Shown here piece by piece: positions 43,123 through 52,292 of a stretch of 64,000 nucleotides of DNA. A program made the translations under genes and the position numbers. Within the stretch, counting starts at the first letter, position 1, and every line of letters begins with the position of its first letter. The DNA comes from Polyangiaceae bacterium. Its GTDB lineage: Bacteria > Myxococcota_A > Polyangia > Polyangiales > Polyangiaceae. Location of the stretch: contig JAWKRG010000004.1 in NCBI GenBank assembly GCA_041389725.1, forward strand, positions 806,001 through 870,000, read 5' to 3'. The notes beneath the pieces were generated by a model. That model made no database searches and was not told where the DNA came from. It was given only the letters and a program-made list of their open reading frames with translations.

Positions 43123-44205
43123 ATGCAGTCCTCATTCACCTTCGCAGTTGCCGCCTTGATGCTCCTCCTGCCGTCCTGCGGATCCGATGACGCAGGCGGT
43201 GGCGGTGGCGGAAGCTCGGGAGCAGCCGGAACGGGCGGAGGTTCTGGAGCCGCAACCGGTGGCGCAGGCGGCACAAGCGGGTCCGCGTCAGGAGGCGTTG
43301 CCGGAAGCTTCGGCGGTAGCGCCGGTTCGAGCGGGAGTGGTGGCACGGCCGGCGGCTTGGGAGGAAGCGCCGGAGCAAGCGGCGGCGGCGGCGCATCGGG
43401 CGGGACAGCGGGCTCCGGCGGTGGCGCGTCGGGTGGCGCGTCGGGCACCGGTGGCGTAGCCGGCATGAAGCTGATCCTCGACGACGGTTTGGAATACAAC
43501 GATGTGAACCAGGCAGTATCCGCTGGACCTTGGAGCGCCAAGTCCGGCGACGCGACCATCACGACGGCTCAAGCGCACGGCGGATCGCACAGCCTCAGGA
43601 TCGCCTACGCAGCAAACGAATCGCAAAGCTATCTCGAGTTCCCCGTGCCTGGCGCGACGCCCGGGAAGGATTCAGGAGCGAGCCGGCTTCTCGTGGAGTG
43701 GTGGGAGTACCGCCCGGCCAACTACGACTGGGCCGGGGAGAAGTTCAATCGCTACTTTGGTCGTTTCGCCAACTTGAACGTCACTCTCGACTACCCCATG
43801 GGCTGGACGGCGGATGCGGGTGCCAACGGCTTTGGCTCGCCCGCTACGGACGGCCCCGGGAACGTCGAGGCTTTCGGTAACTCGAATCATTCCAACGGTA
43901 AGATCTTCTTCTCGGCAAGCTACTCGAACTTCACAACGCAGAAGTGGCACCAGTTCTCGTACTACATCGACCTGGGGACCCTCGGGAATGCCGATGGGGA
44001 GATCGTATTCAAGGCCGATGGGGCTATCGTCGCTCAAGCGAAGAACGTCATGCTTCGCCCAGCCAAAGCCCAGGACAACAGCACGATCACCGTGTCGCAC
44101 ACCCTTGACGCTGGCTGGATGGGCGGCTGGTACTCCGGCAACGGCAATCCCAATCCCAGTCCTGCGGTCCGCTACATCGATGACGTCAAAGTCTGGCGCG
44201 ACTGA
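43123..44205 (+). CDS. Lipoprotein with polysaccharide-lyase-like jelly-roll domain
   Basis: From MQSSFTFAVAALMLLLPSC the protein has 360 residues with a lipobox and about 90 residues of Gly/Ser/Ala linker. The rest (LILDDGLEYNDVNQAVSAGP, LLVEWWEYRPANYDWAGEKF, HQFSYYIDLGTLGNADGEIV, DDVKVWRD) has the concanavalin-like sandwich seen in polysaccharide lyases and laminin-G domains. No catalytic residues were assigned. Confidence 0.75.
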   Translation: MQSSFTFAVAALMLLLPSCGSDDAGGGGGGSSGAAGTGGGSGAATGGAGGTSGSASGGVAGSFGGSAGSSGSGGTAGGLGGSAGASGGGGASGGTAGSGGGASGGASGTGGVAGMKLILDDGLEYNDVNQAVSAGPWSAKSGDATITTAQAHGGSHSLRIAYAANESQSYLEFPVPGATPGKDSGASRLLVEWWEYRPANYDWAGEKFNRYFGRFANLNVTLDYPMGWTADAGANGFGSPATDGPGNVEAFGNSNHSNGKIFFSASYSNFTTQKWHQFSYYIDLGTLGNADGEIVFKADGAIVAQAKNVMLRPAKAQDNSTITVSHTLDAGWMGGWYSGNGNPNPSPAVRYIDDVKVWRD

Positions 44206-44288
44206 CGTTAGTTGGCGCTGTCACCCGACCACGTGCGTAGCCTCACCGCCCCGCAGCGCTCGTCAATCGTGCCGGCCCCTCGAGCCGC

Positions 44289-44810
44289 TCACGCCGCCGC
44301 TGGTCGCGAAGTCAAGAGCACGTGCAGCGCCCACACGTGCATCAAGAGCATCAGGGGCACGAGCAACGTGGGGATCGCCGCGGCGGCCTGCATGTGGTCA
44401 GCCGCTCCCACGCCGGGCGCTGTGGCCACGTTCTTGAGCAGGTCGAGCAATCCGATGACGCTGGCAATCCCAGCCAGGGGAACGCCAAGGCGAGCGCGTC
44501 GCGAAAGCGCGAACACGGCCAAGATCGCCAGCACTGCAGTTGCGACGTCGCCGATCACGAGCGCGCGCACCCAGGCGGCGTTCAGATCCGGTGAGGCAAC
44601 GCCCGGCACGAGCAGCAAGGCGCTGACATGCCGAAACTGCTGCGGCAGCAGCAGCAGCTGCAGCTTCCGCTCTCGCGTCAGCTCACGAAGGGCGGGAGCC
44701 ACCGCGACGCGCAACACCAGCAGCCACGCGACCATGCTGGTCAGCGCCATGCCCGCAAATATGGCTGCCGTCGGCAACATGCTCCCCGAGTCCACCGACT
44801 CTACACTCAT
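44289..44810 (-). CDS. Integral membrane protein of unknown function
   Basis: The 173-residue protein has four to five hydrophobic helices (AAIFAGMALTSMVAWLLVLR, ALVIGDVATAVLAILAVFAL, LAGIASVIGLLDLLKNVATA, AIPTLLVPLMLLMHVWALHV). It resembles no recognised family. It is separate from neighbours. Confidence 0.7.
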   Translation of the reverse strand: MSVESVDSGSMLPTAAIFAGMALTSMVAWLLVLRVAVAPALRELTRERKLQLLLLPQQFRHVSALLLVPGVASPDLNAAWVRALVIGDVATAVLAILAVFALSRRARLGVPLAGIASVIGLLDLLKNVATAPGVGAADHMQAAAAIPTLLVPLMLLMHVWALHVLLTSRPAAA

Positions 44811-44860
44811 GGTCAGCGGGCTACCAGTGCGCGACCAGCTCGACGCTGCAACACGAGTGG

Positions 44861-44939
44861 GTCAGCGCGGCGCCGGCACCCGCGCGCGCGAGGTTCAGGT
44901 TTCCTGCAACGCTCGCAACCGTCAGCGCGGCGCCGGCAC
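44861..44939. repeat. 19-bp direct repeat 60 bases apart
   Basis: GTCAGCGCGGCGCCGGCAC occurs at 44861-44879 and 44921-44939. The second copy covers the stop codon of the minus-strand gene ending at 44922. Confidence 0.5.
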
Positions 44940-45410
44940 GAGCGTCTCGCGTCCCACGGGCCGATCGTAGGTCTGATCGATGCGTGCAGCGTCGCCCTCC
45001 CCCGCGATGTCGTACACCACGTGCTCTTCGCTGCGTTCGAACTTCAACGTGTAGCGGGCCTGCACGATCGAGGGCCCGCCGATCTCGTGTTGCTCTTGCG
45101 CGATGTAGAGCTCGTAGCCCGTGAACCGCCCGTTCGCCTGCTCCAGGACCGTGTAGGCGTCTTTCAACTTCTGGGCCGTCATCGTCTTCTTGAGGGAGTC
45201 GCTGCAGTGTGCGTCCAGCGCTTCCTGGTATTGCCCGCTCTTCACTTTGTCGAGGTAGGGATTGACCACGCGCTCCGCCACTTCCGAAGCGCGCCCGCCC
45301 GCTTGCATCGCTTTCCAGATCAGGAACGCCGCGAGCGCCAGGATAGGCACTGCGATGGCGAGCACTTTCAGGCAACCACCCTTGTCGGACTCGGCTTCCA
45401 TGCGCGCCAA
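44922..45410 (-). CDS. Single-pass membrane protein
   Basis: The 162-residue protein (start also possible at 45401) has a membrane helix (VLAIAVPILALAAFLIWKAM) near the N-terminus. A periplasmic domain follows (VVNPYLDKVKSGQYQEALDA, CSDSLKKTMTAQKLKDAYTV, YELYIAQEQHEIGGPSIVQA) that looks like a DUF4864 or NTF2-like helix-strand fold. It may be a membrane-anchored binding protein. No partner is visible. Confidence 0.65.
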   Translation of the reverse strand: MARMEAESDKGGCLKVLAIAVPILALAAFLIWKAMQAGGRASEVAERVVNPYLDKVKSGQYQEALDAHCSDSLKKTMTAQKLKDAYTVLEQANGRFTGYELYIAQEQHEIGGPSIVQARYTLKFERSEEHVVYDIAGEGDAARIDQTYDRPVGRETLVPAPR

Positions 45411-45560
45411 CCTACCACGACGTGAGGGGTCGTTGGCCTGGCAGCGAACCTGGGCTTTGCCCGGCGGCGCCCCGTGCTACGATCCAAGCCTGACGCGGCG
45501 TCGAGCTGCTCGGGTTAGAGGGTGCTACGAGTTCGGCTGCGGGCCGAAGGAGCTTTGTGC

Positions 45561-46439
45561 ATGAGCATGGATCGCAGGACGGCATTGTGGACACTGGGAG
45601 CAGGCGGGTTGACGCTGCTTGGGGCTCGGCCTTCGTCCGCCGCGCCCTCCAGCGCTGGTGAAACGTACTCGCTCTCGGTCGGTGGCAAGTCTTTGGGCTT
45701 GGTGAACACCTTCAAGCCCAGCTCCAACCGTCTGGGGCCCTTCAAGGCGACCGTCAACATCTCCCAAGCGGGTGAGCTCCTCGAGTGGATCGAGTCCATC
45801 TGGAAGAAGACGACGCCCAAGGTCAGCTTCGCCATCGACGTCGGCGACTCGAGCGGCAAGCTCAAGCGTCGGCTCACCATGCAGGGCTGCATCGTCAAGC
45901 AGGTGTCGTTGCCGAAGCTTGCAGCCAAGGACGGCAAGAAGCACTTCGACATTGCGGTGGAATGGGAGGTCGAGGACCTGAAGTTCGAGAAGGGCGACGG
46001 CAAGGCCGCCTCGGCGCCCAAACCGTCGTTCGCCGATTGGCTCACCTCGAACTTTACTACGAACATTCCAGGGATCAGCAGCAGTGACGTGCTATCCGTT
46101 CAACTGCCCACCCTCGCTCGACACCCCACGCGGCACTACACGGGCTACACCGTGAGTGGGTTGAAGACGGAACACACGCCCGCCGGGTTCGAGGCAGCGC
46201 TAGCCATGGCCAAGAAGGTCCTGAAAGACGGCGCGATCAGCGACTCCGAGTACGCTGATTGGGGCGTCGACATCAAGGATCAAACGACGAAGAAGAAGCT
46301 TGGCTCTGCCTCCTTCGCGCGAGCGCGGCCCGTGAAGTTCAAGCCCGCCAGCAAGGGTGGCAAAGACGGTTCGACGCACGCCTTCGTGGAGTGGGTAGTC
46401 GAGGAGTTCGACTTCAAGATCCTGAAGAAGCCACAGTAG
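45561..46439 (+). CDS. Tat-exported tail-tube-like protein
   Basis: From MSMDRRTALWTLGAGGLTLL the 292-residue protein has a twin-arginine signal and a good GAAGGAG site nine bases before the ATG. The mature part has two similar halves of strands ending in IAVEWEVEDLKFEKGDGKA and FVEWVVEEFDFKI, which recall the tail-tube fold of phage gp19/Hcp proteins. A tail-tube protein with a Tat signal would be unusual. It might instead be an unknown exported beta protein. No other phage or secretion gene is close. Confidence 0.5.
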   Translation: MSMDRRTALWTLGAGGLTLLGARPSSAAPSSAGETYSLSVGGKSLGLVNTFKPSSNRLGPFKATVNISQAGELLEWIESIWKKTTPKVSFAIDVGDSSGKLKRRLTMQGCIVKQVSLPKLAAKDGKKHFDIAVEWEVEDLKFEKGDGKAASAPKPSFADWLTSNFTTNIPGISSSDVLSVQLPTLARHPTRHYTGYTVSGLKTEHTPAGFEAALAMAKKVLKDGAISDSEYADWGVDIKDQTTKKKLGSASFARARPVKFKPASKGGKDGSTHAFVEWVVEEFDFKILKKPQ

Positions 46440-46477
46440 CCGTTTGGGCGTACGCCGCATCGACGTGACGGCCGCAT

Positions 46478-46546
46478 GCTCCCTGGCTTGGGGTCTAGCG
46501 CGCTGCGGCACGTGACACTAATCAACCGCAGCGCATCGCGCCCGCG
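46478..46546. repeat. 69-bp direct repeat, left copy
   Basis: Copies at 46478-46546 and 47570-47638 match at 67 of 69 bases. Each holds a 9-bp stem GCGCTGCGG/CCGCAGCGC with a 17-base loop. They enclose the lipoprotein gene at 46622-47266. Confidence 0.8.
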
Positions 46547-46621
46547 CGAACCGCATCCGCGCACCCTACCGGCCATGCCTCGAAAGCCTCCTTCGCCTCG
46601 CCCGCGGGTGTCGGCCGCCGA

Positions 46622-47266
46622 TCAGCGACCCGCCACGCAGTCCACGCGCGCATCTTCGTCGTGGTAGCTCTCGGTACCACTGCTACAACCGAGGCTGGCG
46701 GTCTCTCGGTGCTGCTTGCAGGCATCGGCGTTTCTCGACGCGGCGATCTTCCGGTCCGTCGCGTCGCAAGAGTCAGCATCAGGCCCGTTGAACGATTGCA
46801 CGATGGGTAGGCACACTTCACACAGCTTTCGGATCATGCAGCAATCCAGTGGTTCCGACCCCACCGGCGATGCATTCAGCTCCGCACAATCTGCCAGTGC
46901 GTCGCTCTCCGAGTAGCTTTCAGCGTGGCTAGAGCAGCTGAAAGAGCCGGCTGCGCGCTGCTGGTCGCACGCCTCCCCGTTGCCTGACGCGGCGATCTCT
47001 CGATCAGCGTCTGAACACGGATCGTAGTCCGGCCCATTGAAAGACTGTGTGATGGGAAGGCAGATCTCGCAATGGCGCGCGATGATGCAACAGCTGAGGG
47101 GCAATCCGGCACCTGTGCCTTCCGGGCCACCGGAGCCACCCGAACCGCCTGAGCTACACCCGCTGGGAAGCAATGTCACTACTGTTGCCACAAGAGTGGA
47201 ACTCAGAATCCATCGTGCCCTGGCCACCCGCTGACGACGGTCTGCTGACCCACCCACTGAACCCAT
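46622..47266 (-). CDS. Lipoprotein with two tandem Cys-rich repeats
   Basis: From MGSVGGSADRRQRVARARWI the protein has 214 residues with a lipobox (LLPSGC) and a GGAGG site. Two repeats of about 70-80 residues follow: CCIIARHCEICLPITQSFNG and CCMIRKLCEVCLPIVQSFNG, each ending in a segment such as CSSHAESYSESDALADC. The repeats are 60 percent or so alike by eye, a recent internal duplication. The gene lies within the 69-bp direct repeats. Confidence 0.7.
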   Translation of the reverse strand: MGSVGGSADRRQRVARARWILSSTLVATVVTLLPSGCSSGGSGGSGGPEGTGAGLPLSCCIIARHCEICLPITQSFNGPDYDPCSDADREIAASGNGEACDQQRAAGSFSCSSHAESYSESDALADCAELNASPVGSEPLDCCMIRKLCEVCLPIVQSFNGPDADSCDATDRKIAASRNADACKQHRETASLGCSSGTESYHDEDARVDCVAGR

Positions 47267-47569
47267 GTCCGCACCTCCGCCTGTGCTCCGCTCGACCTCA
47301 CTCGCGCGAGACATTGCGATGATAAGTCGCAACGCATGCGTGCGCGGCAACCGAATGCTGGTCATAGACGAGTAAAGTAGGCGAGGCGCATACATCACAC
47401 CACATGTGGCCCCGCGTCGTTGTGCAAACTTTGCTCAACTCGCAGACAACGCTTGCCTCGCTGAACGGCAAGCGTGGCGAGCCCTGGTGAAGCGTTCGAG
47501 GAAACCTTCGCTGTGGCGGGCGGTAGCTCCGGCATCACAAGCGAAGCATGCGACGGCTCGACTGAGTGC
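47267..47569. other. Gene-free stretch
   Basis: This part of the 396-base gap holds no convincing frame, promoter or repeat apart from the right-hand 69-bp repeat that begins at 47570. It belongs to the same direct-repeat-bounded unit as the lipoprotein gene. Confidence 0.4.
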
Positions 47570-47638
47570 GCTCCTTGGCTTGGGGTCTAGTGCGCTGCGG
47601 CACGTGACACTAATCAACCGCAGCGCATCGCGCCCGCG
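47570..47638. repeat. 69-bp direct repeat, right copy
   Basis: Second copy of the unit at 46478-46546. A more diverged copy lies at 60078-60135. Confidence 0.8.
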
Positions 47639-47662
47639 CTGAGCGCCCGGCTCGGGCGCCGT

Positions 47663-48886
47663 TCAGCACCCCGATGTGATGCTCGTGCCCTCGTTCGTGT
47701 TGCTCGTCTGCACCAAGCTGCCATCCGTGAAGCGGTTGCAGCGGGCCACGGTGGAGCTGTGGGTCTGGCGCAGGTCGATGACCCAGGAGCTGCTTTTGTA
47801 GATGGCGTCGATCGTGTTCTCCTCGATCAAGCATGCCGCGCCGTTGATGCAAGAAAGGCGTAGCGAGGGCCAGTAGCCCGCTACCATGTTGTTCTGGATC
47901 TTGATGTCGGGTTTCGGGCCTGCGCCGGAGGCGGCCTGAATCAACACGGCCTGCAAACCCTTCTCCCGGTCGTGGGTCGGTGGTGTCGGCAAGCCCTGGA
48001 AGTAGTTGCCACGAATGGTGACGTTGCCGGCGAAGGTGTACAGCTGCACGCCGTCCGCGTGGGAGTAGTCGTTCAGCCACTCTTCGTAGGCAGTACCTTG
48101 ATCGTGCAGGTAATTGTACTCGATGGTCGCGTTGGAACGCGGATCGAAGCCGTCCACCATGCCAGACAGATCGTTGTAGCGTGCCGTTGCGTCGAGCAAG
48201 AAGATGCCGAAGTCGCACGCTGCCTGGTCGACGGACTTCTTCTTGCAGCGCAGGTTGTTGTGCTCGATCAGAGCGCCGGTGCTTCCCCCCTCCACGACGA
48301 TCGGGCCGTTGTGCCCCGGATACGGACTCATGTTCTGGTTGATGTCACGAGAGGCGAAGCACTCGATGTCGTTGTTGCGAATCGTGACGTTCGGAGCCTT
48401 GACCACCACACAACCGAGGATGCGCTTGTTCTCCAGTACGGAACCAGCCACGTCGATGACGTGCACATCCGTGTCCTTCATGCCGGGCTTGTAGTCGGTC
48501 AGTGTGACGCCGCTCGGAACGCCCACGCAGGTGCCCGGGTCGGGCTTGACGTACCCGGCGGCCGTGACGCATCCGCCGCCACTGCCGCCGCCACTGCCGG
48601 ACGCGCCCGCGTTTCCGCTGGCACCCCCGCTTCCCGATGCGCCCGCGTTTCCGCTGGCGCCGCCGCTAGCGGAGCCAGCTGCGCCCCCGCTGGCCGTCCC
48701 TGCCATGCCGCCACTTCCACTCGTAGCGCCGCTTGCCGCGCTGCCACCGGCGCCGCCGCTGTTGCTCGCCCCGACGCCCGCCGACCCACCCGTCGCGCGA
48801 CCGTCGCCTTCGTCCGATCCACAGGCGCAGAGCAGCGCTCCCAGCACGAACCAGCTTTGAAGTACCGTTCTCGTGGTGTGTGGCAT
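47663..48886 (-). CDS. Right-handed beta-helix lipoprotein
   Basis: The 407-residue product (MPHTTRTVLQSWFVLGALLC) has a lipobox and a Gly/Ser linker with GGASGNAGASGSG units. The mature part is a parallel beta-helix: VIDVAGSVLENKRILGC, VVKAPNVTIRNNDIECF, VVEGGSTGALIEHNNLRCK and NVTIRGNYFQGL. This is a likely polysaccharide-binding or lyase-type protein. It is one of three adjacent minus-strand genes for large surface proteins. Confidence 0.8.
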   Translation of the reverse strand: MPHTTRTVLQSWFVLGALLCACGSDEGDGRATGGSAGVGASNSGGAGGSAASGATSGSGGMAGTASGGAAGSASGGASGNAGASGSGGASGNAGASGSGGGSGGGCVTAAGYVKPDPGTCVGVPSGVTLTDYKPGMKDTDVHVIDVAGSVLENKRILGCVVVKAPNVTIRNNDIECFASRDINQNMSPYPGHNGPIVVEGGSTGALIEHNNLRCKKKSVDQAACDFGIFLLDATARYNDLSGMVDGFDPRSNATIEYNYLHDQGTAYEEWLNDYSHADGVQLYTFAGNVTIRGNYFQGLPTPPTHDREKGLQAVLIQAASGAGPKPDIKIQNNMVAGYWPSLRLSCINGAACLIEENTIDAIYKSSSWVIDLRQTHSSTVARCNRFTDGSLVQTSNTNEGTSITSGC

Positions 48887-48928
48887 GCGATCTTCACGTC
48901 TAGATGATGCGCCGGATCACGCCGGAAA

Positions 48929-50599
48929 TCACTGCCGCCCCGCGGCCTTCCAGGCTGCGTAGTCCATCTTCTGACGATCCCAGTAGAACTCCGCGGCACT
49001 GGCCTGGGCGGAGCCCTCGTAGACGTTGTCGGACCACTCGGAGGTGTCGAGGTTCGCCTGGGTCTTGGTATCGATTCCCGGACCAAAGATGGTTCCAACT
49101 CGGCGGCTGGAACCCGTGAGTTTGTTGCGACGCCACTTGTTGTTGGACGAACCCACGGTGGCGCGTTCACCTTTGGCGATGGGCGCGAAGCTGTTGCGGA
49201 TCATGTAGTGCCAAGCCGCGCTCGCGACGGGGTAGGCACCGCCGGGGCCCCAGTCCGCGCCGGCGGCACCACGGTCGCCCAGGAACTCGATCATCGACAT
49301 GGGACAATCCTCGAAGACGTTGTCTTCCACCTCGATGTTGTCCGACGCGCCGCACACCACGGCCGCAAAGGAAAAGTAGGCGTTTTCCCAGGACTGACCG
49401 TTCTGCGGCAAACCCCAGTCCGCGCCGCAGCGCGTGAAGGTGTTGTGATGAATGAAGCAGCCGTTGCTGCCCTCGTTGAACACGCCGAAGGTGCGCGCGT
49501 CGCTGAAGCTGCAATGAGCCACTTCCATGTCGCGGCAGTCGAGGTCGAACCAGACGCCGCGCGTGTTCTCGCCGCTGTCGTTCTTGCAGTCGAAGGTGCA
49601 GGCAATGACGCAAAAGGTGGTTGGCGCTTCCAGTTGGGGGGCCATCGCATTGCCGTAGACGTCCACCCACACCGAGGAATCGCGATCCGTGCTGCCCCAA
49701 GGTCCGCAATTCAACCAAGTCATCTTGATCTGCGCATTGTTCACCGCGGCGCCGGCTGCGCCCTTCAGACCGTTGTTCTTGAAGGCCACCGAGTGCACCA
49801 GGCCCCCGGTGATGCGACCTCCCGCGAGTCCCGTGGGGTTGTGTCCCTCGATGCGACCGCCCACCACCTTGAAGCGGTGACCCATGTAGATCCCCGTGCC
49901 GCCGTTGTTCAGCAGGTTGACCTCGTAGAGGTACCAGTCCTTGGCGGCCTTGTCCGAGCCAGCGTAGTACTTGCTGCTCTTGCCCATGATGGGTCCTTCT
50001 TCTTGGGACATGTCGGCGCCCAGGTAGTTGGTGATCGTCATGCGCGCGATCACCACGCGTTCGGCATTGCCGAAGAAGGCGTGCAGCCCCGAGGTGCCGC
50101 CGCCGTCCAGCACCACGCCATCCGTGGACTCCCCGACGAAGGACATGTCGTGCTTGGGCACGACTTCTTTGAGCTTGGTGTAGGTGCCGTCGGGCAGCCA
50201 GAAGGCCGTGCCTGCGGGATGGGACGCCACGAACGCAGCGTCCGCGTCGAAGGGCACGGTGATCCGTCCGTTCGCGCTAAGGTTGTCCGGGGGCGGCGGT
50301 TTCGCTTGGGTTCCCGGGTTGCTGCCACCGGAGCCGCCCGCGCCTCCGCTGCCCGCGCTGCCCCCCGCGCCTCCGCTGCCGGCTTGGCCCCCGGAGCTCG
50401 ACCCGCCGGAACCGCCGCTCGATGCGCCGCCACTGCCCGTCCCGCGTGCGCTGCTTCCGTCATCGCTGCCGCATGCGGTCAAGAGCCAGGTGGCGGCGAG
50501 CGCGCCAGTTTGGTGGAGCCAGCGGCGGCGCGATTGACCGTGGGCGGCGAGATCGTCGATCGGCTTGCGCATGGGGGCGGCGTCGATTGGCTTGCGCAT
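48929..50599 (-). CDS. Tat-exported beta-helix lipoprotein
   Basis: The 556-residue product has a twin-arginine signal (SRRRWLHQTGALAATWLLTA) and lipobox, with a GAGGAG site upstream. The first residues repeat (MRKPIDAAPMRKPIDD), so the start could be 50599 or 50572. A Gly/Ser linker then leads to a long beta-helix: LPDGTYTKLKEVVPKHDMSF, VVLDGGGTSGLHAFFG, MTITNYLGADM and VEDNVFEDCPMSM. This is pectate-lyase-like. It sits between the other beta-helix gene and the DUF1996 gene. Confidence 0.8.
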   Translation of the reverse strand: MRKPIDAAPMRKPIDDLAAHGQSRRRWLHQTGALAATWLLTACGSDDGSSARGTGSGGASSGGSGGSSSGGQAGSGGAGGSAGSGGAGGSGGSNPGTQAKPPPPDNLSANGRITVPFDADAAFVASHPAGTAFWLPDGTYTKLKEVVPKHDMSFVGESTDGVVLDGGGTSGLHAFFGNAERVVIARMTITNYLGADMSQEEGPIMGKSSKYYAGSDKAAKDWYLYEVNLLNNGGTGIYMGHRFKVVGGRIEGHNPTGLAGGRITGGLVHSVAFKNNGLKGAAGAAVNNAQIKMTWLNCGPWGSTDRDSSVWVDVYGNAMAPQLEAPTTFCVIACTFDCKNDSGENTRGVWFDLDCRDMEVAHCSFSDARTFGVFNEGSNGCFIHHNTFTRCGADWGLPQNGQSWENAYFSFAAVVCGASDNIEVEDNVFEDCPMSMIEFLGDRGAAGADWGPGGAYPVASAAWHYMIRNSFAPIAKGERATVGSSNNKWRRNKLTGSSRRVGTIFGPGIDTKTQANLDTSEWSDNVYEGSAQASAAEFYWDRQKMDYAAWKAAGRQ

Positions 50600-50618
50600 G
50601 TCTTCTCCTCGCTCTCCC

Positions 50619-52109
50619 TCAAGGATGGTGAATCGGGCTGCAGTTCGGGCACGGATCCGGGATCAGCTGTGGCCCCGTGTAGTCGTTGAGCTTCGAGACC
50701 CGCACCAGATCCCGCGACTCCTTCGTGGCCAAGTAGTGCTTGTTCATGCCCAGCTGCCCAATGGAGCAATTGCGCGGTCCCGCGAAGTTGTTCACGCCTT
50801 GGTGCGTGAACATGCCGCCAGCGGGATTGGTGTCGGGGTCGAAGCAGCCATCGATCCACGCCTGAATCGCATTGGAATTCCATCCGCCGAGCCAATCCCC
50901 GTGCAGGCAACCACCCGGGGAAGGAGGCGAGTCGGACTCGAAGCCTTCGTCGCAGGAAAGGCGCCAGGTGGAGATACTGGCTCCGGGGTTCTTCCACTTC
51001 ACCAAGTACGAGATCTGCGGCACGCGGTAAGGATGCGACGCCGGGCAAGCGTCGTTGTTCGGCACCATCTTGGTGTGGCTCATGAAGTCCTCATGTGTGA
51101 GGATCGGCTTGCCTGTGGGCGTTCCGTCATCCGTCGCCAGACACTGCGGGAACTGAATCGTGGCCTGGATGTCCTGTCCCTGCGGGCACGCCGGGGTGCC
51201 GCCCGTGCCCGGAATGGTCGGGGACTTCGTGACCGTCTGGCCCGCCGAGGGCTCGTAGCAGCCCCAGTGCAGCGAGTCCGACGCCGTGAAGGTCTTGTTC
51301 ACGATGGCGCCGGGCAGCACGTTGCCGATCAGCAGCTGAATCCCCGCGGGCAGCGGCTGCACTTCCCAAGGCCGATAGGACTTGTAGTAGAGCGTGATGT
51401 TCTGAGGCGCGACGAGGTTACGTTTGCCCAACGGGCCATCGTACATCGCCGGGATCCAGTACAGCGAGCGATTGAGCGGGCCACCCTGGCAAGTGCTGCC
51501 GCCATGCTCGCGGATGTCGTTGGGGTCCGAGGGCACGGATGGGTTGTTGAAGACCGAGAACGCACTCGCGCTCGTGTTTCCCCAGAACATGTGCAGGTGC
51601 GATTCGCAGGGGCGCTTGAACTTCACGATCGGATCTTCGTATCCGAAGTGAGAGTAGACGCAGCCGATGCGAAACTGACCCTGGCCGCCCGGGCCGGGTC
51701 CGTTGTCGGGTTGACCCGATACGTTCGTGAAGTCCGGATTGTGCACGCCCTTGTAGGGGCCGCTGCCGGAAGCGTCGATCTCTGCCTGAGTTGCGGACTT
51801 GTACTTGTCGTAGCCCGCGAAGTTGTCGACGGAGCTGAAGTCGTTGAAGTCGCACGTGGCCGGCATGCCCGCCATGCCGCTCATACCCGCCATGCCGCTG
51901 CCGCCCGCGCTGCCTCCACCGCTGCCGGCAGTGTGGCTGCCGGCATGGCCGCCCGCGCCCGTGGCCCCACTCCCCGCCGCGCCGGCTGCGCCGCCGCCGC
52001 CTTCCGCGTCGCCGCTGGAGCAGCTGGTACACAGTGCGAGCAGGTAGAGTGTTGCGGGCAACACTGCGAGTCGAGATCGGCAAAGAACGGAGTGTCGCGG
52101 GATCGGCAT
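50619..52109 (-). CDS. DUF1996 lipoprotein
   Basis: From MPIPRHSVLCRSRLAVLPAT the protein has 496 residues with lipobox and a Gly/Ala/Met linker (GMAGMSGMAGM). The long domain carries CVYSHFGYEDPIVKFKRPCE, the SHLHMFWGNTSASAF block and FGYEDPI, which are hallmarks of DUF1996 proteins found in fungi and bacteria, thought to be secreted. Biochemical role is not known. Confidence 0.8.
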   Translation of the reverse strand: MPIPRHSVLCRSRLAVLPATLYLLALCTSCSSGDAEGGGGAAGAAGSGATGAGGHAGSHTAGSGGGSAGGSGMAGMSGMAGMPATCDFNDFSSVDNFAGYDKYKSATQAEIDASGSGPYKGVHNPDFTNVSGQPDNGPGPGGQGQFRIGCVYSHFGYEDPIVKFKRPCESHLHMFWGNTSASAFSVFNNPSVPSDPNDIREHGGSTCQGGPLNRSLYWIPAMYDGPLGKRNLVAPQNITLYYKSYRPWEVQPLPAGIQLLIGNVLPGAIVNKTFTASDSLHWGCYEPSAGQTVTKSPTIPGTGGTPACPQGQDIQATIQFPQCLATDDGTPTGKPILTHEDFMSHTKMVPNNDACPASHPYRVPQISYLVKWKNPGASISTWRLSCDEGFESDSPPSPGGCLHGDWLGGWNSNAIQAWIDGCFDPDTNPAGGMFTHQGVNNFAGPRNCSIGQLGMNKHYLATKESRDLVRVSKLNDYTGPQLIPDPCPNCSPIHHP

Positions 52110-52180
52110 GATGGAACTGGAAGAGCAAGCCATGTGCCAGCGAAAACGCCGCGATTTCGCCCCAGGACGCCAGCCCACTG

Positions 52181-52219
52181 CGACGTCCCACGCCGCACTA
52201 GCACACGAGTGGGACGTCG
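52181..52219. promoter_or_regulatory. Perfect 11-bp inverted repeat
   Basis: CGACGTCCCAC (52181-52191) and GTGGGACGTCG (52209-52219) with a 17-base loop. It lies 70 bases upstream of the DUF1996 gene and 75 bases beyond the end of the Imm49-like gene, so it could be a terminator or operator. Confidence 0.4.
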
Positions 52220-52292
52220 GGCGCCGCAGGCGAGCGCTCTGGCTGCTCGCCAGGTGCGTTGCATTGCGACCCCTTTGCCTCTCCCAGGTCGC

